Shown piece by piece: positions 44,230-53,079 of a stretch of 64,000 nt of DNA (its first letter is position 1; each line of letters starts with the position of its first letter). Both the position numbers and the translations under genes were made by a program. Origin of the DNA: Pseudarthrobacter sp. BIM B-2242 (GTDB lineage: Bacteria > Actinomycetota > Actinomycetes > Actinomycetales > Micrococcaceae); NCBI RefSeq assembly GCF_014764445.1, contig NZ_CP061721.1:62001-126000 (forward strand), given 5' to 3'. Below the pieces are notes generated by a model, which searched no databases, was not told where the DNA came from, and saw nothing but the letters and a program-made list of their open reading frames with translations.

Positions 44230-44265
44230 TTTCGCAATGCGAGAAAGATTTCTTGTCTTACGAGA
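44230..44265. promoter_or_regulatory. Tandem palindromes in the aceE promoter
   Basis: TTTCGCAATGCGAGA (44230-44244) and TCTTGTCTTACGAGA (44251-44265) also start 21 bp apart but have a CGAGA half-site instead of TGRAA. They lie 41-76 bp upstream of the GTG start. Probably the site of a related regulator. Confidence 0.6.
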
Positions 44266-44544
44266 ATAGACGAGGGGTTGCCGCCGGCAAAATTGCGGAG
44301 AGCCAGGCTCGGCCAGGCCAAGCACGTCGAGATGTGGATACCCTGTCGACGCAGCCTCAAAAGTGGCGTTGGCAAGCCGTATCCGGTATGCCGGAACCAT
44401 CCTAAAGTCATGTCTCCGCAGGTTCCTGCCGCTTTATCAACGGATTGTGACTGACCGGACGATCCTTTGACTGACTCCCCGGTTTTGTTGCCCGTAGGCT
44501 TCTCGCCGGCGGCGCAATGGCTGCCCCACTCCCAAGGAGGTCCA
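44266..44544. other. Divergent intergenic region between aceE and the SDR remnant
   Basis: About 280 bp with no credible gene. It should contain the aceE promoter at its left and the old SDR promoter at its right. Nothing else stands out. Confidence 0.4.
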
Positions 44545-45040
44545 GTGCTAAATACCCAAAAATTGGACCTAAAAGTTGCTGTTGTCACCGACGCCGGAGG
44601 CGACGCTGGCTGTGAACCTGACCGGAGCCATGCTCTGTGCTGCTGCCGCAGTCCGGGCGATGAAGGCGCAGTCGCCCCAGGGCGGTCGGATCATCAACAA
44701 CGGATCTATCGCGGCGCATTCGCCGCGGCCCCGGAGCGTTGCCTACACCGTCACCAAACACGCCCTGACCGGACTGACCAAGAGCATCGACCTGGACGGG
44801 CGAGGCTTCGGCGTCACCTGCGGCCAGATCGACATCGGCAACACCGCCACCGAATTAATGGACCACATCGGTGTCGGGTCCGGGGCAGTCCAAGCCGACG
44901 GTAGCCGCAAGGTGGAGCCTACCTTCCCTGTGGAGGACGCGGCGCGCGCGGTCCTGCTAATGGCCCTGATGCCGGCGTCCGCCTCCGTTGGTTCCCTAAT
45001 CCTCACGGCGGCAGGAATGCCATTCATAGGGCGTGGGTAG
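44545..45040 (+). pseudogene. Short-chain dehydrogenase/reductase with internal deletion
   Basis: AAGGAGGT precedes a GTG at 44545 that reads [21 protein letters not shown], the first strand of an SDR Rossmann fold. About 15 residues later the normal sequence resumes in a different frame, at the position before [21 protein letters not shown], and runs to the end ([31 protein letters not shown] with catalytic Ser, Tyr and Lys; [16 protein letters not shown]). About 90-95 residues, including most of the NAD site and the NNAG motif, are missing, so it cannot be functional. Confidence 0.85.
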
Positions 45041-45151
45041 CCCTTCGCGCGGCTGGCAGGCCAGCCCCAAGACCAGATTCCAGCTTTCCTGCAGCCGCAT
45101 GAACATGCCCGTGCTTCTCAGGAGCTGTAGCCACCTTGGGGCGGGCACCTC

Positions 45152-45493
45152 TTAGCTCCCGCGGTAGCTCGAAAACGAAAATGGGCTCAACAGCAGTGGG
45201 ATGTGGTAATGCGGTTCATTTCTGTCCACAGTGAAGGTGAGCACGACCTCGGGGAAAAAGGCTGGAGTGTTCCGTTCTGCGAAGTACTCTGCTGTGGTGA
45301 ATTTCAGCCGGTAGGTTCCGGAGGGCAGGAATTCCGGCCCGATTTCCTTTACCCGCCCGTCGGAATCCGTCTGTGCAACGGCGATCTCGGACCACGAACC
45401 ACTAACCAGAGCGTGCAGCCCGACGGGCACTCCCACCGCCGGCTTTCCTGTAGCAGTGTCCAGAATGTGGGTAGTTACATGTGAAGTTGTCAC
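45152..45493 (-). CDS. hiuH: 5-hydroxyisourate hydrolase
   Basis: 113 residues, a transthyretin-related protein. It hydrolyses 5-hydroxyisourate, the uricase product, to OHCU. Characteristic are the N-terminal VTTHILDTATGKPAVGVPV (His), the central GRVKEIGPEFLPSGTYRLKF (Arg region), HYHIPLLLSPFSFSSYRGS, and the C-terminal YRGS signature that separates it from animal transthyretin. GTG 45493 overlaps the uraD stop by 4 bp. Confidence 0.96.
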   Translation of the reverse strand: MTTSHVTTHILDTATGKPAVGVPVGLHALVSGSWSEIAVAQTDSDGRVKEIGPEFLPSGTYRLKFTTAEYFAERNTPAFFPEVVLTFTVDRNEPHYHIPLLLSPFSFSSYRGS

Positions 45494-45987
45494 TCGCTGA
45501 TCATTCCCTCAAGCCTGTGGACTGCGATCTCACGCAACTGTTGCTGGACGACGCGCACTTCCTCGTGCGGCGTGTTGGAGATCCTCACCTGGAGGGCCTC
45601 CAAAACTTCTTCCTTGCTGCGACCGGCTGCACGGATCAAAAAGACCTGTCCGAACTTCTCTTCGTAGCTCCGGTTTCCTTCGGAGATTGCGGTCATCACT
45701 GCAGCGGGAGCAGCGCCGAGAGCCTCTTGTTCATCCCGTGAGAACTGAGCCTCGGAACTATTGCCTTGGGCACGTTCGCCTATCCGCGGGTGGTGAGCCA
45801 GTGCGGATTCAACTTCGTCTGCGGTGAACGGGGATGCGGCGCGACGGGCGAGGAGGAGCAGGTCGTGCCTTGATGAAAATGGCCGAGCGTCGGCGATCTC
45901 CTCGATCCACCGGGGGATATCAAGACAGGGCCGCAGCGCGGCGACAATGTCTGAGCGGTCGGACTCGTTGAACTCTTCGAGAAACAT
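45490..45987 (-). CDS. uraD: OHCU decarboxylase
   Basis: 165 residues from ATG 45987, with AAAGGA six bases upstream (a GTG directly before it is less well spaced). It decarboxylates OHCU to (S)-allantoin, the last step of urate breakdown. Motifs: FNESDRSDIVAALRPCLDIPRWIEEI, AHHPRIGER with the catalytic His, FGQVFLIRAAGRSKEEVLEALQVRISNTPHEE, and the C-terminal VQQQLREIAVHRLEGMI. Coupled to hiuH. A paired IclR-type operator lies 30-65 bp upstream. Confidence 0.96.
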   Translation of the reverse strand: MFLEEFNESDRSDIVAALRPCLDIPRWIEEIADARPFSSRHDLLLLARRAASPFTADEVESALAHHPRIGERAQGNSSEAQFSRDEQEALGAAPAAVMTAISEGNRSYEEKFGQVFLIRAAGRSKEEVLEALQVRISNTPHEEVRVVQQQLREIAVHRLEGMISE

Positions 45988-46018
45988 CACAATCCTTTGC
46001 TTAGTGATCCATGACGAA

Positions 46019-46054
46019 TTTCATCATGTGAAATAATAATTCCATCATGTAGTA
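46019..46054. promoter_or_regulatory. Tandem IclR-type operator upstream of uraD-hiuH
   Basis: TTTCATCATGTGAAA (46019-46033) and TTCCATCATGTAGTA (46040-46054) start 21 bp apart. The first is a perfect palindrome in its outer five bases. Confidence 0.78.
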
Positions 46055-46165
46055 GTGAAGCTCAGGAATTTTTCCCTGTCAACCTCGCGGAAGTGCGCAG
46101 ATGCCCGGCGCCAAGTTAGGAGCGGGCCTATGCGCCGGCCCAACGTGGCCGATTTTGGCGGAATC

Positions 46166-46810
46166 CTAGGCGTTGTAGGGGGTAGGCAGTCTGGATGAAG
46201 GCGCGCTTGGTAAGGGACGGCCTCCGCCCTTGACCCGACCCAGATAGGCTGCCGCCACGAGGAGTACGCTCACCACCGCTGCGGTTCCAGCAGCGACCTC
46301 CCACTCGATGGGCCAGTATCCGATCAGTCCCATGAACGCGGGAACTGTCGTTGTTACCTGACTGGTCAGTACGAGTGACCAGCCGTTGAACGGCGTGAGG
46401 CCCTGGCGCCCGAGCGCCGTACGGATAAAGAACAGGATCCACAAGAAGGCCCAGGACAGCCACAGGACACCGAGCAGTGGGTCCCCGGGAAGCGACGACA
46501 TGGCAAGAAAGATCCCAAAACCGCCGACCCACCCGCTAAACCACCCCACTCCCTTGGTTCCGAGGTGCAGGAGGATGTCCAGCCCGCAATACACGTAGGT
46601 CAACCCGAACAGAAACATGCCGGATGCACCCAGGAAGAGTTGGGGGGACAGGCTGGTGGTAAGCCCTGCATAGGTGACACCCAGGGCAAGCTGGGTCGAG
46701 CCGATAAGGATGCTGAATACCGCCGAGTCCCGGGGGGAAATGCGGCCCAACAGTGCGAGCCCATTCACCAGCAGTGCCGCTCCGGATAGAAGGAGGCACA
46801 GGTAGATCAT
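46166..46810 (-). CDS. AmiS/UreI family urea/amide channel
   Basis: 214 residues and six or seven membrane segments, with almost no soluble loops. Typical stretches are MIYLCLLLSGAALLVNGLALLG, FSILIGSTQLALGVTYAG, FGLTYVYCGLDILLH, GVLWLSWAFLWILFFIR and FMGLIGYWPIEWEV. AmiS/UreI proteins pass urea or short amides through the membrane. No amidase or urease is adjacent; next to the purine genes, release or uptake of urea or ureides is plausible. A GTCCACTC-TG-GAGTGGAC palindrome (46840-46857) lies 30 bp upstream of the start. Confidence 0.88.
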   Translation of the reverse strand: MIYLCLLLSGAALLVNGLALLGRISPRDSAVFSILIGSTQLALGVTYAGLTTSLSPQLFLGASGMFLFGLTYVYCGLDILLHLGTKGVGWFSGWVGGFGIFLAMSSLPGDPLLGVLWLSWAFLWILFFIRTALGRQGLTPFNGWSLVLTSQVTTTVPAFMGLIGYWPIEWEVAAGTAAVVSVLLVAAAYLGRVKGGGRPLPSAPSSRLPTPYNA

Positions 46811-47300
46811 GGGGCCAACTCTCGTGAACTGCAGTCAGAGTCCACTCTGGAGTGGACCGTTGGTCGGGAGAAAACGCAAAGCCGAAACGGGACCCGTAGA
46901 TACTCGTTCCGTTCAGCAGTCCACTAGCCCGCCCGCGGTGTGGGGGTTACTGAGCGAGGTTACGTTCGAGCTTTCGCAGGGTCAAGAAGTTTTGTTAATT
47001 GTCGATTATGACTGGCGTAGGCAGAGCGGGTGAGGGCTAGTGGACGGGGTGGTTTTCCGACGTTCGTCGGATGCACGCTGGAACATCCAAGCGCTCGTCA
47101 ACGGAACCTGACTCTTTCATCAACCGCGATCCCGGGCTCGGCGGCTGCTGTGATCGGCGAACCCTGTGAACTGCTCTCGGAGCCACTTCGTGAGGTTGGA
47201 TAAAGCCAGTGCCTGCGATCTTTCTGCAAGGTTGCTATCGTCGCAAGTGATGGTGCCGCCAAGTCGGCGAGCCCTTGCTGCTCCTGGACGAAGGATCATT
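46811..47300. other. Divergent intergenic region
   Basis: 490 bp between the amide channel and the amino-acid importer. It contains the perfect 8-2-8 palindrome GTCCACTC-TG-GAGTGGAC at 46840-46857, probably an operator for the channel gene, and a less GC-rich stretch at 46985-47015. No gene is recognised. Confidence 0.5.
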
Positions 47301-48122
47301 ATGAAGCGCACACGAGTTTCCGTCATTGGCCTCATCGCGGCTGCCGGACTGGCACTGGCCGGATGCGGTTCCGCGTCCACGGGTCCATCCAGCTCGGCAC
47401 CTGCCGGTGGCACGGATACTTCTTTGAGCGACGTCAAGAGCGCGGGCGTGCTTAAGGTCGGCACCGAGGGAACCTACAAGCCCTTCTCGTTCCATGCCAA
47501 TGGCAGCGGGGAACTCACCGGTTTCGACGTGGAGATCATCACGGCAGTCGCCGGCAAGCTGGGCGTCAAGGCCACGTTCCAGGAAACCCAGTTTGATGCC
47601 ATCTTTGCCGGCCTGGAAGCCAAAAGGTTCGACGTCGTAGCCAACCAGGTCTCGATCACTGACGAACGCAAGGCAAAATATGATTTCTCGACCCCTTACA
47701 CGGTCAGTACGGGCGTCATTGTCACGAAGGCCGATAACAACAGCATCACTTCTTTTGACAGTCTTAACGGCAAAACCACGGCGCAATCGTTGACCAGCAA
47801 CTGGTACAAGCTGGCCCAGCAGAGCGGCGCCAACGTCGAGGCAGTTGAGGGCTGGGCGCAGGCCATCGCGCTGCTCAAGCAGGGACGGGTCGATGCAACA
47901 ATCAACGACAAACTGACCTACCTGGACCAGCAGAAGGCTTCACGCGATGACAGCATCAAGATTGCCGCCGAAACCACAGACAAGTCATTGAGTGCCGTCG
48001 CGCTTCGGAAAGGCTCAACCAGCCTGACGGACGCTGTCGACAAGGCGCTCACCGAACTGCAGGCCGACGGTACCCTGGCCAAGATTTCGCAGAAATACTT
48101 CGACGCGGACGTGACCAAGTAG
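47301..48122 (+). CDS. Polar amino-acid ABC transporter substrate-binding lipoprotein
   Basis: 273 residues. The lipoprotein signal peptide ([22 protein letters not shown]) puts the lipidated Cys at 22. The mature protein is a family 3 binding protein: [65 protein letters not shown], and a C-terminal lobe. This is closest in pattern to cystine (FliY/TcyA) or glutamine binders. The ATG has AAGGATC upstream. Followed by permease and ATPase, so a complete importer. Confidence 0.92.
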   Translation: MKRTRVSVIGLIAAAGLALAGCGSASTGPSSSAPAGGTDTSLSDVKSAGVLKVGTEGTYKPFSFHANGSGELTGFDVEIITAVAGKLGVKATFQETQFDAIFAGLEAKRFDVVANQVSITDERKAKYDFSTPYTVSTGVIVTKADNNSITSFDSLNGKTTAQSLTSNWYKLAQQSGANVEAVEGWAQAIALLKQGRVDATINDKLTYLDQQKASRDDSIKIAAETTDKSLSAVALRKGSTSLTDAVDKALTELQADGTLAKISQKYFDADVTK

Positions 48123-48159
48123 CGGCGATGCACATCGTTCAAGAACGCCGCGCCGGGTC

Positions 48160-48822
48160 ATGATCAACTGGGAACTCGTTTGGGGGGCACTGGGACCGAT
48201 CCTCTTGGGTGCCGTTACCGGGACCATTCCTGTGGCCCTGGTCTCATTCGCCTTTGGACTGCTGCTGGCCCTGATCGTCGCCTTGATGCGGTTAAGCCGT
48301 AACCGGGTCCTCTCGACGATCGCCCGGATCTACATTTCGGTGATCCGGGGCACGCCCCTCCTGGTGCAGTTGTTTGTCATCTTTTACGGGCTGCCCTCCA
48401 TCGGGGTCACCATCAGTCCCTGGCCGAGCGCCATCATCGCCTTTTCCCTCAACGTGGGCGGCTACGCCGCGGAGGTCATCCGGGCAGCCATCCTGTCCGT
48501 ACCTAAAGGCCAGTGGGAGGCCGGCCATACGATCGGGATGTCCCGCCGCCAGTCGCTGGTCCGGATCATCCTGCCGCAGGCCGCGCGGGTCTCCGTCCCG
48601 CCCCTGTCCAACACCTTTATAAGCCTGGTCAAGGACACTTCGCTGGCTTCGCTGATCCTCGTGACCGAACTGTTCCGCCAGGCGCAGCAGGTAGCGGCCT
48701 TCAGCCAGGAATTCATGCTCCTGTATTTGGAAGCGGCCGTCATTTACTGGATCATCTGCCTGGTCCTCGCCGGCGGACAGTCCGCCCTTGAGAAGAGATT
48801 GGACCGCTATGTTGCCCACTGA
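48160..48822 (+). CDS. Polar amino-acid ABC transporter permease
   Basis: 220 residues with five membrane segments, His/Glu/Gln family (HisM/TcyB). It has the family motif [20 protein letters not shown] near residue 67, and the EAA loop [51 protein letters not shown]. It forms the channel with the ATPase whose start it overlaps by 14 bp. Confidence 0.94.
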   Translation: MINWELVWGALGPILLGAVTGTIPVALVSFAFGLLLALIVALMRLSRNRVLSTIARIYISVIRGTPLLVQLFVIFYGLPSIGVTISPWPSAIIAFSLNVGGYAAEVIRAAILSVPKGQWEAGHTIGMSRRQSLVRIILPQAARVSVPPLSNTFISLVKDTSLASLILVTELFRQAQQVAAFSQEFMLLYLEAAVIYWIICLVLAGGQSALEKRLDRYVAH

Positions 48823-49594
48823 TTCCGGGTCCACGGAGAGCGCCCAGCTCCTGGGCGTCCGTGGACTCCGCAAGTCGTTCGGCGGGCATGAAGTCCTGAA
48901 ATCCATCGACGTGAACGTCAGCCGGGGTGAAGTTGTCACCTTGATTGGACCGTCCGGTTCCGGCAAGACCACTGTGTTGCGATGCCTGAACGGGCTTGAG
49001 GTTCCCGACGCCGGAGTGGTGGACTTCGCCGGTGAGCTGACCGTCGACTTTTCGGCCCCGGTGTCGAAGCAGCAGTTGGCGGCGCTGAGGGACCGCAGCG
49101 CGATGGTGTTCCAGCACTACAACCTTTTCCCGCACAAGACCGCCCTGGAAAACGTCATTGAGGGCCCGGTGCAGGTGCAGAAGCGGTCCAAGGTGGAGGC
49201 CGTGAAGGAAGCCAGGGAATTGCTGGCCCGGGTGGGGCTTGAAGACAAGGAAAACAGCTATCCCTTCGAACTCTCCGGCGGCCAGCAGCAGCGCGTCGGA
49301 ATTGTGCGTGCGCTGGCCCTGCGTCCGCAGCTCCTGCTTTTTGATGAGCCCACATCGGCGCTCGATCCGGAACTGGTCGGCGACGTCCTGACTGTCATCA
49401 AGGAGCTGGCGGACGAGGGCTGGACCATGGTGGTGGTAACGCACGAGCTCGCGTTTGCCCGTGAGGTCGCCGATGAGGTCATCTTCATGGACGGCGGGGT
49501 GGTGGTGGAGCGCGGCCACCCCGACACGGTGCTCCGTAACCCTCGGGAGGAACGCACCCGGCAGTTCGTGGACCGGCTGCTGAACCCGTTCTGA
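48809..49594 (+). CDS. Polar amino-acid ABC transporter ATP-binding protein
   Basis: 261 residues from ATG 48809, overlapping the permease end. Walker A is GPSGSGKTT near residue 49; then the Q loop [14 protein letters not shown], the signature LSGGQQQRV, Walker [18 protein letters not shown] and the switch [21 protein letters not shown], all typical of GlnQ/TcyN ATPases. It energises import by the two preceding proteins. Confidence 0.95.
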   Translation: MLPTDSGSTESAQLLGVRGLRKSFGGHEVLKSIDVNVSRGEVVTLIGPSGSGKTTVLRCLNGLEVPDAGVVDFAGELTVDFSAPVSKQQLAALRDRSAMVFQHYNLFPHKTALENVIEGPVQVQKRSKVEAVKEARELLARVGLEDKENSYPFELSGGQQQRVGIVRALALRPQLLLFDEPTSALDPELVGDVLTVIKELADEGWTMVVVTHELAFAREVADEVIFMDGGVVVERGHPDTVLRNPREERTRQFVDRLLNPF

Positions 49595-49663
49595 TCGCCA
49601 TTGCCCTGCCAACCTCGACGCTCGCGCGGGCACGATAACGGAGCACCATAGGGCCGTCCGGTA

Positions 49664-50425
49664 TCACCCAAGGCCAGCGCCCGGCTGCTCCGGCACCGCC
49701 GGCGCAGCCAACCCGCCGTCCCGCATCACCGCCACCGCGTCCGTCATCGGAACGAACTCCGTGTCGTGCGTGACCATCACCGTGGCCACCCGGAACTCGT
49801 CGGTGACCCGGCGAAGCAGCCCGACGATCGACGCGCTGCGCTCATGGTCAAGCGCCGCCGTCGGCTCATCCACCAGCAGCACTTTGGGGCTGCCCATCAG
49901 CGCGCGGGCGATGTTCACGCGCTGCCGCTGCCCGCCGGAAAGCTGGTGCGGCCGCTTGTCCGCAGACGCCTCCAGCCCCACGAGACCCAGCAGCTCCAAA
50001 GCCCGGGACCGCGCAGCCTTCAGCGGCTTTCCGCGCAAATGGTGCCCAATCATCAGCTGCTCGACGGCGGTGAGCGACGCCAGGAGGTTGGGTTGCTGGA
50101 AGATGATGCCCACTTTCTCCCGGCGCACGGCGGTCCGGTCGGCATCCTTCAGATCCGCCGTAGTGATCCCATCGATCAGCACGCGCCCACTCGTGGGGCG
50201 GACCAGGGTGGCAGCCACCGCCAGGAGGCTGGACTTGCCCGAGCCGGACGGGCCAACGAGAGAGACCATGTGACCGGCCGCGACCCCCAGGCTGACGCTG
50301 TCCAGGGCCTTGATGGTTCCGCCGCCGTCCGGGTATTCGAGGGTGACGTTGTCCAGGGTCAGGGGGAGTGCGGCGCTGTCCGCCGACGCGGCGAGCGGTG
50401 TGACGGACAAAGAGGAGACAGTCAT
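49664..50425 (-). CDS. ABC transporter ATPase, MacB/LolD type
   Basis: 253 residues from ATG 50425. Walker A GPSGSGKSSLLAVAATLVRPTSG, Q loop FQQPNLLASLTAVEQL, signature LSGGQRQRVNIARALM, Walker B VLLVDEPTAALDHERS, and switch MVTHDTEFVPMTD belong to the MacB/FtsE group, which works by mechanotransmission rather than by carrying a substrate through the membrane. It pairs with the FtsX-like permease 33 bp upstream. Likely export of, or resistance to, a peptide antibiotic (inference). Confidence 0.93.
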   Translation of the reverse strand: MTVSSLSVTPLAASADSAALPLTLDNVTLEYPDGGGTIKALDSVSLGVAAGHMVSLVGPSGSGKSSLLAVAATLVRPTSGRVLIDGITTADLKDADRTAVRREKVGIIFQQPNLLASLTAVEQLMIGHHLRGKPLKAARSRALELLGLVGLEASADKRPHQLSGGQRQRVNIARALMGSPKVLLVDEPTAALDHERSASIVGLLRRVTDEFRVATVMVTHDTEFVPMTDAVAVMRDGGLAAPAVPEQPGAGLG

Positions 50426-50457
50426 CGGAAAGGACCTTTCGTGGAGGGGAGGGGTTT

Positions 50458-51621
50458 TCAGTTGCCGCCGAGGGCGATGAGCGGGTCCACCGCGGTGACC
50501 CGGCGGACTGCCAGCGCGGCGCCCGCCAGCCCGAGGGCAACAATTCCCAGCACGGGCAGCAGCGTGGTGGCGGGAGTGACGAGGAACGGTGCGGCCTGCG
50601 CCGCGGCGAACCCGCCGAGCACACCCACCGCCCCGCCAAGCCCCGCGCCGGCCACGAGCACAAGCAAGGCCTGGGTCATCGCGTCGCGCAGCACATACCT
50701 GCCGGACGCGCCCATGGCCTTGAGAACGGCGATGTCGCGGGTCCGCTGGACGGTCCACACGGTCAGGAAGGCCACGATCACCAGCGCAGAAATTCCATAC
50801 AGGAAGCCCTGCATCAGCATCAGCGAGCCGTTCTCGCTCTTAAAGGAACCGAGCGCTTGGAACGAACCCGTCCGGCTCGCGCTGACCGTGCCCGCCGCGG
50901 CATTGGCGGCCGCCTCGTCCACCACGGCACCGTCCTCGTAAGTGACTGCGAGGACGGTGGCCACCGGCGGGTTCGCCGCCGCACCGCCAGCCGCGCCGCC
51001 CGCCGCACCGCCAGCCGGTGAAATGTGCGCCACCTCAGCCCAGGACGGCAGCGCTGTCCACACCACACCGGTGTGCGAATACCACTGGTCATCCACAACA
51101 GCCGTGACGGTCAGGTCTTTGCCGCCCACCGTGGCGGTGTCGCCGACGTCGAGCGCCAAATCTGCCGCAACCGTGGAACCGATCACCACCGTCCCCGCCC
51201 GCACCGGTGACGGCGCCAGCTGCCCGTCCGACGCAACGCCGAACACCGCCACATTGGTGGTCCCGCCGTCGCCCGCCTGGAAGCGCGTCTGGCTGATGCC
51301 CAGCGGCTCAGCCCGCGCCACGCCGGGAACGCGCTGCCACGCATCCACCTGCGCGGCTGTCACCTCGCTCTCGGTGAAGGACGCCGTCGGCTCGTTACTG
51401 CCCGGCGCGCCAAACACGATGCTGTCCACCGGCCGGGGCCCGGGTCCGGACCCGCCAGCGGACCCGGCCCCGAGCTTCCCGATTGCCGACGTGGACTGGT
51501 CGCCCAGTCCGGCGGTGAGTCCGGACAGGAGCACAAGCAGCAGCGTCACAAGGGCCACCACACTGCCCATCAGGGCGAACCGGCCTTTGGCGAACCGGAT
51601 GTCACGAATAGCGAGAAACAC
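50458..51621 (-). CDS. FtsX/MacB-like ABC permease
   Basis: 387 residues from GTG 51621, with GGAAG upstream. The N-terminal membrane segment (FALMGSVVALVTLLLVLLSGLTAGL) is followed by a large extracytoplasmic domain (about residues 40-265). This contains a low-complexity stretch of GGAA repeats around residue 205. Three C-terminal membrane segments form the FtsX domain: GFLYGISALVIVAFLTVWTVQRTRDIAVLKAMGAS, LVLVAGAGLGGAVGVLGGF and LLPVLGIVALGLAGAALAV. Adjacent to its ATPase and divergent from a two-component system. Confidence 0.92.
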   Translation of the reverse strand: MFLAIRDIRFAKGRFALMGSVVALVTLLLVLLSGLTAGLGDQSTSAIGKLGAGSAGGSGPGPRPVDSIVFGAPGSNEPTASFTESEVTAAQVDAWQRVPGVARAEPLGISQTRFQAGDGGTTNVAVFGVASDGQLAPSPVRAGTVVIGSTVAADLALDVGDTATVGGKDLTVTAVVDDQWYSHTGVVWTALPSWAEVAHISPAGGAAGGAAGGAAANPPVATVLAVTYEDGAVVDEAAANAAAGTVSASRTGSFQALGSFKSENGSLMLMQGFLYGISALVIVAFLTVWTVQRTRDIAVLKAMGASGRYVLRDAMTQALLVLVAGAGLGGAVGVLGGFAAAQAAPFLVTPATTLLPVLGIVALGLAGAALAVRRVTAVDPLIALGGN

Positions 51622-51637
51622 GTTGCACTTCCTTCGG

Positions 51638-51669
51638 GGAGGGTGGATTTCCTTCTGAATCCACCCTCC
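51638..51669 (-). promoter_or_regulatory. Perfect 12-bp inverted repeat in the leader of the MacB-type operon
   Basis: GGAGGGTGGATT, 8 bases, AATCCACCCTCC, ending 16 bp upstream of the permease GTG start. It can be a hairpin next to the ribosome-binding site or an operator for the response regulator. A looser GGTTGA...TCAACC repeat follows at 51702-51743. Confidence 0.6.
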
Positions 51670-51786
51670 CGCGCGCCGGACCGGCCCACATCGGGAAGAC
51701 GGTTGATCCCCCGGGGACGAAGGGTTGAAGCCCCCGTCAACCTTTTGATTGATCCGCCCCCGGACTCCGGCGCCTAAGCTGAAGGA

Positions 51787-53079
51787 ATGCCTGCCGCGGA
51801 CCCACAGACCACCCCGTCGGGGGCCGCAGTCCTGCGGTTCCTGCGGGTGACACTTCATGTGGGCTTCACCGTGCTGCTGCTTGTCGCCATCCTGCGGCTT
51901 CACCTTTTGCAGGGAATGGCCGACGGCGGCGCGGACGCGGGTGTGCGGCGCTACCTCTGGTCCGCGCTCGCCGTCGCCCTGGCCGGGGCTTACCTCGCCG
52001 GCACCCTGCTGGAGAAGCGGTACGACGCCGGCCGCTCAACGTTCAATCCCCATCCTTACGCCGTCCCGTGGCTGGGCCTGGTCACGGCGCTGTGGGGCGT
52101 CCTCCTCGCCGGCAGTGCCGAGTTCTCCTGGGTGGCCTTCCCGCTGTTTTTCCTGCACCTGCATGTGCTGCCCCGCCCCGTCGCCCTGGTCACCATCACG
52201 GTCATGACAGCGGCAGTTGTGGCCTCGCAATGGGTGGCCAGCGGGCTGCCCTCACCCACCCTGCCGATGGTCCTGGGTCCGGTCCTGGGCGCCGGGTTCG
52301 CCGTGGTCACCGGGCTCGCCTACCGCGCACTGTATCTGGAGGGCGAAGCGCAGCGCCTCGCCGCGGAGGAGCTCCGGCGGACCCGCGCCGAGCTGGCCAG
52401 GACCCAGCACGAGGCCGGAGTGGCCGCCGAGCGCGAACGCCTGGCCCGCGAAATCCACGACACCCTGGCGCAGGGCCTGTCCAGCATCGTCCTGGTGGCC
52501 CGGGCCGCGGAGAAGTCCCTGGCAAGCGGCGATCTTGCCACCGCTGCCGAACGGTTCGCGCTGGTCCAGCAGACGGCGTCGGAAAACCTGTCCGAAGCCC
52601 GCAGCTTTGTCCGCGGCCTCACCGCGCCCCGGCTCCAGGAGTCCTCTCTGCCCGAAACCCTTACAAGGCTCTGCGCCGAGACCGAAACCCTGGCCGCCGC
52701 GCGCGGCGAAGGGCTCCACTGCCGGTTCGAGCTGGTGGGTGACCCGGCCGAGCTGCCGCCGCAGTACAGCGTCACGCTGCTCCGCGCCGCGCAGGCCAGC
52801 CTCGCCAACGTGAGAGTCCACGCGCAGGCGGGCTCCGCCGTCGTCACCCTCTCGTTCCTCGGGGACGAGGTCACGCTGGACGTGTACGACGACGGCACGG
52901 GTTTTGATCCCGAAGCGCCGGGTTCCGGTGTGGCTGGCCGCGCGGACGGGAGCGGCTTCGGGCTGCGCTCGCTGGCCGCCCGCGTGACGGAACTGAACGG
53001 TTCACTGGAGGTCGAGTCCGCACCGGGGGAGGGGACCGTCGTCGCAATCCGGCTTCCGCTCACAGGGGAGCAGCGCTGA
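51787..53079 (+). CDS. Sensor histidine kinase, NarL/LiaS type
   Basis: 430 residues. Five or six membrane segments fill residues 15-185 with no large sensory loop. A coiled stretch (AQRLAAEELRRTRAELARTQ) leads to the HisKA_3 box REIHDTLAQGLSSIVLVARAA, with phosphoacceptor His224. The ATPase domain follows: AQASLANVRVHAQAGSAVVTL (N box), DVYDDGTGFDPE and GSGFGLRSLAARVTELNGSLEVES. It probably senses envelope stress or an antibiotic through the neighbouring MacB-like transporter. Its stop shares a base with the response regulator start. Confidence 0.94.
   Translation: MPAADPQTTPSGAAVLRFLRVTLHVGFTVLLLVAILRLHLLQGMADGGADAGVRRYLWSALAVALAGAYLAGTLLEKRYDAGRSTFNPHPYAVPWLGLVTALWGVLLAGSAEFSWVAFPLFFLHLHVLPRPVALVTITVMTAAVVASQWVASGLPSPTLPMVLGPVLGAGFAVVTGLAYRALYLEGEAQRLAAEELRRTRAELARTQHEAGVAAERERLAREIHDTLAQGLSSIVLVARAAEKSLASGDLATAAERFALVQQTASENLSEARSFVRGLTAPRLQESSLPETLTRLCAETETLAAARGEGLHCRFELVGDPAELPPQYSVTLLRAAQASLANVRVHAQAGSAVVTLSFLGDEVTLDVYDDGTGFDPEAPGSGVAGRADGSGFGLRSLAARVTELNGSLEVESAPGEGTVVAIRLPLTGEQR

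Noticed and set aside
46166..46810. Urease/amidase operon around the AmiS/UreI gene
   Set aside because: No urease or amidase gene is adjacent, so only the channel itself is called.
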